Positions 58,017 to 64,000 of a DNA stretch of 64,000 nucleotides are shown here, piece after piece. A model generated the notes under the pieces. That model ran no database searches. It worked only from the letters and a program-made list of their open reading frames with translations, and was not told where the DNA came from. The DNA comes from Roseburia hominis A2-183 (GTDB lineage: Bacteria > Bacillota > Clostridia > Lachnospirales > Lachnospiraceae). A program made the translations under genes and the position numbers. Where the stretch lies: contig NC_015977.1 in assembly GCF_000225345.1 (NCBI RefSeq), positions 1,719,501 to 1,783,500 on the forward strand, given 5' to 3'. Within the stretch, counting starts at the first letter, position 1. The number at the start of each line of letters is the position of its first letter.

Positions 58017-59156
58017 TTACGCTTCGTAATTCCCCAGAATCTGCAGTCTGGTCGTCTCTTCCGACAATCCCCGCAGTGCATTCTGCACCGCCGGATCGTT
58101 CAGATTCCCCTCAAAGTCTACAAAGAACCGGTATTCCCAGTTGCGCTCCGGCAGCGGTCTGGACTCGATGTGATCCATGTTGATCCCGTTATAGATCAGA
58201 TGGGACAGCATGTGGTAGAGAGAACCGGTCTCATGCGCTCCCTCAAAGCAGATACTGATCTTATTCGCCTTTCTGGTAAACACATGTTTTCCCGTCACGA
58301 TGATGAATCTGGTTGCATTCTGCTTGTTGTCCTGAATGCCTTCCTCCAGAACATCAAGACCGTAGATCTCCGCCGTAATACGGCTTGCAATGGCAGCTTT
58401 GTGCCGCATGCCGTCCTCCCTGACTTTCTGTGCCGCCATCGCGGTGTTTTTTAAGCTGTGCTTCTCCCACTCCCGGTGTCCTTCTAAGTATCTAGCACAC
58501 TGCATCAGTGCCTGCGGATGCGAGTATACATCCGTGATATCGGAAAGCTTCGCTCCCGGCACGCCGAGCAGTGCATGTTCAATCTTGATAATCTGCTCGC
58601 CCACGATGCAGTGACCGTACTCCACCATGAGATCATAATTCTCGGAGACAATCCCGGCAGAAGAATTCTCAATCGGCAGCACCGCATAGTCCGCGTCCCC
58701 GCGGGCGATCGCCTCCATGGCGTCCCTCCAGGTCTCCACATGATAGCTGTTCCCCGCATCCTCACCGAAATACTGTTTTAACGCGAGCTGCGTGTAGGCG
58801 CCCTCCGTCCCCTGAAAGACAATGCGCGCATTTTTATAATCCAACGTGTCCAGCTCTTCAAAATCCGGCTTTTCGTATATGCCGTGCTCCGTCATCAGCT
58901 GATACTGGCGCTTTCTACTGATCGACATGATCTGCTCGAACAGCTCCCGGATTCCGTGCCGGTTGAACGCGCTGTCGCCGAGCGCCGAAAGCGTCGCAAG
59001 CTTTTCCATTTCACGGTCTTTGTCAAAAACTTTTTTGCCCGTCTCTATCTTATATTCCGCCACCTCAGCCGCGATCTGCATCCGCTGCTGATACAGCGCA
59101 ACGATCTGCTTGTCAATGACATCAATCTCATCTCTCAACTCTAATAGATTCTTCAT
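58017..59156 (-). CDS. pheA: Bifunctional chorismate mutase / prephenate dehydratase
   Basis: Two steps from chorismate to phenylpyruvate in phenylalanine synthesis. The 379-aa protein has chorismate mutase at residues 1-85 (LRDEIDVIDKQIVALYQQRM), prephenate dehydratase from about residue 108 (RIVFQGTEGAYTQLAL, catalytic Thr-Arg-Phe in NATRFIIV) and an ACT domain (GSLYHMLSHLIYNGINMDHI, ESRP) for phenylalanine feedback. AAGGAGCACT precedes the ATG. Promoter at 59238-59266; no leader peptide seen. Confidence 0.95.
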   Translation of the reverse strand: MKNLLELRDEIDVIDKQIVALYQQRMQIAAEVAEYKIETGKKVFDKDREMEKLATLSALGDSAFNRHGIRELFEQIMSISRKRQYQLMTEHGIYEKPDFEELDTLDYKNARIVFQGTEGAYTQLALKQYFGEDAGNSYHVETWRDAMEAIARGDADYAVLPIENSSAGIVSENYDLMVEYGHCIVGEQIIKIEHALLGVPGAKLSDITDVYSHPQALMQCARYLEGHREWEKHSLKNTAMAAQKVREDGMRHKAAIASRITAEIYGLDVLEEGIQDNKQNATRFIIVTGKHVFTRKANKISICFEGAHETGSLYHMLSHLIYNGINMDHIESRPLPERNWEYRFFVDFEGNLNDPAVQNALRGLSEETTRLQILGNYEA

Positions 59157-59237
59157 AGTGCTCCTTACCGTCTGACTTCCTTTTCGTATCAGGGCATCCG
59201 CCGGGTGCTCTTTTGTGCCGACTCCGCCTTAGTTTAT

Positions 59238-59266
59238 AATATAGTACATTAACGTGCTGATGACAA
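59238..59266 (-). promoter_or_regulatory. pheA promoter
   Basis: TTGTCA, 17-base spacer, TATATT on the minus strand, within a divergent gap. Confidence 0.6.
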
Positions 59267-59274
59267 GAGAACCC

Positions 59275-59304
59275 TTGCAAGTTATTAGACGAAAATGTTA
59301 TAAT
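59275..59304 (+). promoter_or_regulatory. Promoter of the frameshifted beta-propeller gene
   Basis: TTGCAA, 18-base spacer, TATAAT, about 45 bases before the ATG at 59355. Confidence 0.7.
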
Positions 59305-59354
59305 TTCCATGATTATATTTTATCGGCATTTCAGACGAAAGAAGGAATCATTCC

Positions 59355-60387
59355 ATGAAAAAAAAAGATTTCCATTATCATTGCTGTCATCGTCATTATC
59401 GCGCTTATCGCAGCGGCTGCCATTTTCCACTATCTCTCCAACCGGACTCATTTTAATGAGGGTTACGTGAACGGCAACACCGCTGGCAACCTCTACAACG
59501 GCGGTCTCTTCTGCGAGTACGACGGCACGGTATATTTTTCCAACCCGTCCGACGGCGGGAAGCTGTATTCGATGTCTCCGGACGGAAGCAATCTGGCCAA
59601 GCTCTGTGATGACACGGTATCCTACATCAACGCGGACGAACATTATCTCTACTATGTGCGCAACAATCCGGGAGCAACGGGCGCCGCTCTCTCCTTTCTC
59701 TCTGTCAACACCGACAGTCTCTGCCGCATTGACAGGGAAGGCGGCGATGACTCCGTTCTGATTCTGGATTCGGCGCCGTGCCTCTACGCTTCCCTCTACG
59801 GGAATTATATTTACTATATCCGCTATGATGAATCCGAGGGTTCCACACTTTATAAGGTAAAAATCGACGGTTCCGGCTGCAAGCAGGTCGACACCGCTCC
59901 CGACTTTACCTGCTCGGCAAACGGCGAATATATGTATTACAACGGAACCGACAGCGATCACTATATCTGGCGGCTCAATACCACGGACGACTCAAAGGGC
60001 ATGCTCTACGGCGGGAACTGTTATATGCCGACTGTCATAGACGATACCACCGCCTATTTCATGGACTGCGACAGCAACTACGCGATCGCCCGCACGGATC
60101 TTGCCACCGGTGAGAAGACACTTCTGTCCGAGGACCGCGTGGACTGGTACAACCTCTACGGGGATTATATCTACTTCCAGAAAAACGATTCCGAACATCC
60201 GTGTCTCGGATTCATGTGCACGGACGGCAGCGGTTACACCACACTGTTCGAGGGAAATTTCAAGGACATTACAATCACTTCCGAATATGTATACTTCCGT
60301 GATTTTTCCACAGATCAGAGCTACTGCGTTCCGCTCGGCTCCTCCGCCGCCCCGGTCGCCTTTGAGCCGGGCGTCGTCGAAGACTGA
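59355..60387 (+). pseudogene. Membrane-anchored DUF5050-like beta-propeller gene with a one-base frameshift in an A9 run
   Basis: The ATG at 59355 has AGAAGGA upstream and is followed by nine A. As given, it reads into a short wrong frame. With eight A it would read MKKKISIIIAVIVIIALIAA, a perfect membrane anchor, and continue without a break into the long frame that now begins at a GTG at 59467. The long frame encodes six or so repeats such as DGTVYFSNPSDGGKLYSMSP and GNYIYYIRYDESEGSTLYKV, typical of DUF5050 extracellular propellers. Consensus promoter and ribosome site argue that the gene is, or was recently, functional. An A9 run can also be corrected by transcriptional slippage. Confidence 0.8.
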
Positions 60388-60396
60388 TGCAGCATA

Positions 60397-60989
60397 GAAT
60401 TGCCGCAATAAGCATAGACCTCTTTCGAGCGATAAGTAATATTACAGGAATACCAGAGAACAAAAAAGTTCCAGAATAAACAGACGGCGGCAAATTCTTT
60501 GAAGCAAAATTCACGTATTTCTTCCATGCCGTGGCTGGCATCCCATTCTGTGTCTTGGCCACGTTTGGACACTCACGGAGTGTGTCCGACAAGCCGCAGA
60601 CAATGGGCGGACTTTCTGGTGTCCCTAATGGCACCTCTTCACAGACAATATAAAACCGCGCGAACCGAAACTCGCCGGCATCTGCTATTGAAAATAAGGC
60701 AGATGCCGACTCAGACATCGGCTTCGCGCGGTTATGTTTTGCTCAGAGGTGTCCATAAGGGACACACACAAAAGTCCTAAAATTGTCTGCCGGTTTGCGG
60801 ACACAGTCCGTGGAGTGCTCCAAACTTGGAAAGACACGGATCATCACGGATGTCAGCTGCGGCATGGTTAGAAATACCGGATTTTGCGGTCAGAATTTGT
60901 CGCCGCATGTTTATCTGGAACTTTTAAGTATCTATTTCCTGTAATATTACTTATCAAAACAAAGCACAATATGCTTATTGCGACAATTC
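60397..60989 (+). repeat. Giant palindromic repeat, copy C
   Basis: 593 bases forming a hairpin centred at 60693. GAATTG at the left end pairs with CAATTC at 60984-60989. GATAAGTAATATTACAGGAA (60431-60450) is the exact inverse of 60936-60955. The core at 60645-60745 matches copies A and B. It lies between the beta-propeller gene and the convergent DUF624 gene. Confidence 0.92.
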
Positions 60990-61035
60990 CTTTTCATTAT
61001 GCTTGTTTTCGTCGGAACAGCTTCGTGTCCGTCCG

Positions 61036-61686
61036 CTAACGCTCCTGCTCTTCGTCTGCGGAGTCTTCTTCCGCCGCCTCGATATATTTGGCGAACGTAT
61101 GCTTATAGTACATTCCAAAGAAATACCCCATCAGACCGATTCCATAGATCAGCGTCAGGAAATTGGCAAGCAGCGTGGTTGTGTTCACCCAGACAAACAG
61201 AATCATCAAGATTGCAAGCTGGATCGTCGTCTTCATGTTGCGCATTGCGACAAAAAAGGAATACCGGATCGTCGCCTTGACCGGATTCACAAACTTTGCC
61301 TGCACGCCGAACACATAGAGGAGCGAAAGAAAATACGGTACAAACAGAATTGCCGCCACTCCCTGCATCAGCTGCCCGAAGGAATTGCCGGCACGGCCGC
61401 CCAAAAGGAAGTCGCCCGCCAGGAATGCACCCGCTGCCAGATAAATAAAAAACAGCGCCGTCGCCTGTTTAAAGTTCTCCTTAAACGACGAGAAAAAATT
61501 CTGATGCCAGTACCCTTCATTGTCCGAAAGCTTCATGCTGGTGTAAATCAGGGCGGTCGTCGATGCCCCGATCGTAAACACCGGCAGGGAACAGATCAGC
61601 CAGAGCAGATTCAATAAAAATATCTTTCCGATTTTATCAATGGTACGCCAAACCACGTTGTCGAGATCAAAAAATCTATCCCACAT
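61036..61686 (-). CDS. DUF624/YesL-family membrane protein
   Basis: A 216-aa membrane protein with about five segments. The YesL family signature is WRTIDKIGKIFLLNLLWLICSLPVFTIGASTTALIY. Genes of this family usually lie in pectin or rhamnogalacturonan clusters with sugar ABC transporters; the role is not established. I chose ATG 61686, with GGAGG 6 bases upstream. Its start overlaps the isomerase gene by 11 bases, and a polygalacturonase follows upstream, so it belongs to a pectin operon. Confidence 0.88.
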   Translation of the reverse strand: MWDRFFDLDNVVWRTIDKIGKIFLLNLLWLICSLPVFTIGASTTALIYTSMKLSDNEGYWHQNFFSSFKENFKQATALFFIYLAAGAFLAGDFLLGGRAGNSFGQLMQGVAAILFVPYFLSLLYVFGVQAKFVNPVKATIRYSFFVAMRNMKTTIQLAILMILFVWVNTTTLLANFLTLIYGIGLMGYFFGMYYKHTFAKYIEAAEEDSADEEQER

Positions 61687-62521
61687 GGCACTCCTCCCAC
61701 AATCTCTGAATGTATTCGCGCGATGCCACGGCATTTTCCGGCACAGTGTTCTCTAAGGTTGCATGGATATACGGCTTGCGCTCTTTCATAAAGCGGATGA
61801 TCCTGTCATAGTTCATCTCGCCGGTTCCGGCTGCCACCGATACCAGGCTGTTATTCTCCACCTTAAAATCCTTGATATGTACCATCGCAATATCCTCGCC
61901 AAGCACATCGATCGCTTCTGCTATTATAGCATCCCTGTCCTTGTAATTGCAAACATCAAGCAGATTGACCGGATCGAAAATGATCTGAAGGTTCGGTGAA
62001 CCGATCGCGTCAAGCACCTTTCTCGCCCGCTTCGGATTGCAGACAATATGCTTGTACACCGGCTCGATCGCAACGATCACGCCCATTTTTTCCGCATAGG
62101 AAACCACCGGGCGCAGGTTGTTGATAAAGATTTTTAGCGCTTCCTCGGAATGATTGCGCTCCTCAAAACGGTATTCCTCATTCACCGCTCCGGTTTCCGT
62201 GCCGACCACACCCGCGCCGAGCAGCGATGCGAACCGGATATGTGCCAGATAGCGGTGCGTATTCTTTGCAAGGCTTGCCGGATTCGGATTGGCGAGATTC
62301 AAGTAGCATCCAAGCACTGCCACATCCAGCTGATTTGCCGCAAAGATCTTCTTTAAATACATGGCGTATCCCGGCGTCAGGGCACCGTCATCCACCGGAT
62401 ACTCTGAAATCACCTTTGCCAGCGCCAGATGTCCGCAGGCAAATCCCTGCTCATGTGCAATGGCAAGCCGCTCCTCAAGCGGTGCCTTTTTGATATCATG
62501 TAAACGTATTCCAAGCTGCAT
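61676..62521 (-). CDS. Sugar-phosphate isomerase/epimerase (TIM barrel)
   Basis: A 281-aa xylose-isomerase-like TIM-barrel enzyme. Metal-ligand motifs VIVAIEPVYKHIV, IIFDPVNLLDVCN, AMVHIKDFKV and HATLENTVPEN are all in order. The exact sugar is unknown; the operon suggests a step in uronate or pectin sugar metabolism. I favour ATG 62521, with AAAGGA 8 bases upstream; ATG 62530 is the alternative. It begins 58 bases after the GH28 gene. Confidence 0.83.
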   Translation of the reverse strand: MQLGIRLHDIKKAPLEERLAIAHEQGFACGHLALAKVISEYPVDDGALTPGYAMYLKKIFAANQLDVAVLGCYLNLANPNPASLAKNTHRYLAHIRFASLLGAGVVGTETGAVNEEYRFEERNHSEEALKIFINNLRPVVSYAEKMGVIVAIEPVYKHIVCNPKRARKVLDAIGSPNLQIIFDPVNLLDVCNYKDRDAIIAEAIDVLGEDIAMVHIKDFKVENNSLVSVAAGTGEMNYDRIIRFMKERKPYIHATLENTVPENAVASREYIQRLWEECHVG

Positions 62522-62578
62522 TTTTTCCATCCTTTCCGGGCTTTCTTTCTCCTGCCCCGCCAATGTTCCGGCCGCCTT

Positions 62579-64000
62579 CTATCGCTCAACCTCATCCACG
62601 TCGTGAAGTTCGATCTCCTCTCCCTCGCATCCCTCAATGGAGACGTTGTCCAGCACAAGCTTCTTCACGTTCCGCGCATACAATCCCTTTTTGCAGCATG
62701 CTTCCACGCCGTTTGACATGATCGGCACGTCGCATTTTGCCTGCCCGGCGAAAGAAACGGATACGTTGCGCATGGTAATCTGTTCGATCTTCTGCTCCGG
62801 CAGACCGTCAAAGTAGGATGCTGCCACATGGCAGTCTTTCGCCGTGATATTTTCAAAGCAGAAGCGCTTCATGGACGGTGTACCGTCATCCACCGGATAC
62901 GGTTCTCTCGACTGCACAAACTCGGTTCTTCCGTCCGGGTCGCAGAAATAGAAGGCATTCGCAGTAAACGGCGTCATGACCTGCTCCATCATAAGATCCC
63001 GGAAGATAATATTGTCCAGAATCGCATCCTTGCCGCGTCCCCTGCGCGTCTTGATACGCAGACCACGGTCGGTATGGTAAAACCGGCATTTCTCCACGAT
63101 CAGGTTATTGACGCCTCCCGCCATCTCACTGCCGACGGTGACCGCGCCGTGTCCATGCTCCATCAGGCACTGATAGACGTGAATATTGGAGGATGGCGTC
63201 TTGTATCTTCTTCCCATGTAGATCTTTCCGGATTTCACTGCGATACAGTCATCCCCGAGGGAGAAGCGCACACCGCAGATCGTCACATCGCGGCAGGATT
63301 CCGGATCAAGACCGTCCGTATTCGGTGACTTTGCCGGATTCTCCACGATCAGGTTGCAGAACAGCAGCTCGTCGCTGAAGTACGGATGAATCACCCATGC
63401 CGGACTGTCATGGAAATAAAGTCCCTGCACGCGGATGTTTCTGCAGCGGTTTAAGGAAAGCATTCTCGGGCGGAACGCCCCCACCATCACCTTCTCATTT
63501 TTCCACCAGTTTTCGTGGCTGGCAGCTCCGTTGATGCTGCCCTCCCCGTAGAGATTCACGTCCGAAACGTCAATTCCGGAGATAATTCCCGCAAACATCG
63601 GCAGCGGATTTCCCTCCCAGGTTCCGAGATTATAGTCTCCCGTCTCATCATAGCTCTCGATGAGTCCCGGCAGAATTGCATAGTGCGACCGGTCGGTGTC
63701 CGCCAAAAGTTCCGCGCCTTTCGCCAGTTCAACGCTGATCCCACTCTTTAAGAACAGACTGGTAATCTTATAGGTTCCTGCCGGGATCAGCACACGGCTC
63801 TCAGGCGGGCATGCCATGATCGCTGCCTGGATAAACGTGGTGTCATCCGACACACCGTCTCCCTTTGCACCGAACTTGCGCACATTGAGTGTGACGAACT
63901 CGTAATCCGTGCGGAATGCAATCTCTCCCTGTCTGGTTCCATGGGCATCCTCCACGCCAATCTCATAGTCGGTATCCGGCTTCAAGCCATACAGCGACGT
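62579..64000 (-). CDS. GH28 polygalacturonase-type glycoside hydrolase, 5' end beyond window
   Basis: Right-handed beta-helix hydrolase acting on galacturonan or rhamnogalacturonan. GH28 catalytic motifs are complete: NTDGLDPES, SLGDDCIAVKSG, HGHGAVTVGSEM and RGLRIKT. The frame stays open to the window edge and begins there with a fibronectin-III-like end (SLYGLKPDTDYEIGV), so the N-terminus lies outside. No signal peptide can be judged. First visible gene of a GH28-isomerase-DUF624 row; a short cytoplasmic enzyme of this type would act on imported pectin fragments. Confidence 0.9.
   Translation of the reverse strand, partial: TSLYGLKPDTDYEIGVEDAHGTRQGEIAFRTDYEFVTLNVRKFGAKGDGVSDDTTFIQAAIMACPPESRVLIPAGTYKITSLFLKSGISVELAKGAELLADTDRSHYAILPGLIESYDETGDYNLGTWEGNPLPMFAGIISGIDVSDVNLYGEGSINGAASHENWWKNEKVMVGAFRPRMLSLNRCRNIRVQGLYFHDSPAWVIHPYFSDELLFCNLIVENPAKSPNTDGLDPESCRDVTICGVRFSLGDDCIAVKSGKIYMGRRYKTPSSNIHVYQCLMEHGHGAVTVGSEMAGGVNNLIVEKCRFYHTDRGLRIKTRRGRGKDAILDNIIFRDLMMEQVMTPFTANAFYFCDPDGRTEFVQSREPYPVDDGTPSMKRFCFENITAKDCHVAASYFDGLPEQKIEQITMRNVSVSFAGQAKCDVPIMSNGVEACCKKGLYARNVKKLVLDNVSIEGCEGEEIELHDVDEVER

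Noticed and set aside
60275..60718. 147-codon minus-strand frame running from palindrome C into the propeller gene
   Set aside because: Overlaps a better supported gene on the other strand and has no ribosome site.

Overview
The window looks like chromosome from a motile, saccharolytic member of the Lachnospiraceae (Clostridia), possibly Roseburia-like. The basis is Firmicute signals throughout (AGGAGG-type ribosome sites, TTGACA/TATAAT promoters with 16-18 bp spacing, T-box leaders on pheST and leuS, a BglG-type antitermination leader, an infC-rpmI-rplT attenuator), near-balanced base composition by eye, and the gene content: chemotaxis receptors, CheW and CheX-like proteins, PilZ, a pectin gene cluster, polyphosphate enzymes and a SpoIID-like protein. 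I saw no tRNA, rRNA, insertion-sequence transposase, phage gene or CRISPR array.

Layout. 1-5.6 kb: two small unknown genes, a secreted InlB-repeat protein, an EF-G-like GTPase and tyrA. 5.6-9.5 kb: an amino-sugar operon (nagB, antiterminator, EIIA, EIIBC) with a complete leader: consensus promoter, RAT-like element and overlapping terminator. 9.6-14.8 kb: pheS-pheT-queA-PilZ behind a phenylalanine T-box. 14.8-19.6 kb: YihY, SpoIID-like, a structured noncoding RNA with its own promoter, AIM24, cdd. 19.8-26 kb: citrate synthase, a two-component system, a CheY-like regulator and a CheX-like protein. 26-33 kb: thrC, a chemoreceptor, an AP2/degenerate-HNH protein, leuCD and a divergent LysR regulator. 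33-41.6 kb: XRE regulator, a frameshifted lipoprotein gene, MATE exporter, leuS with T-box, ilvC, ilvN. 41.6-48.2 kb: two YhgE/Pip proteins around a small membrane protein, then rplT-rpmI-infC. 48.2-59.2 kb: CheW and chemoreceptor, PHP phosphoesterase, HAD phosphatase, ppk, ppx, DUF815 ATPase, pheA. 59.3-64 kb: a frameshifted beta-propeller gene, then DUF624, a TIM-barrel isomerase and a GH28 polygalacturonase cut by the window end.

The most unusual content is a family of three roughly 590-base near-perfect palindromes (about 21201-21780, 51507-52110, 60397-60989). Each is one giant hairpin and each fills a gap between convergent genes. Outer arm sequence differs between copies while the two arms of each copy stay complementary, with visible compensatory base changes. 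The central 120 or so bases are conserved. They match no element I know. The second striking observation is that two genes for exported proteins each carry a one-base error in a run of A directly after the start codon, which puts a textbook signal sequence out of frame with the rest of the protein. This would suit phase variation or slippage, but sequencing error must be excluded.
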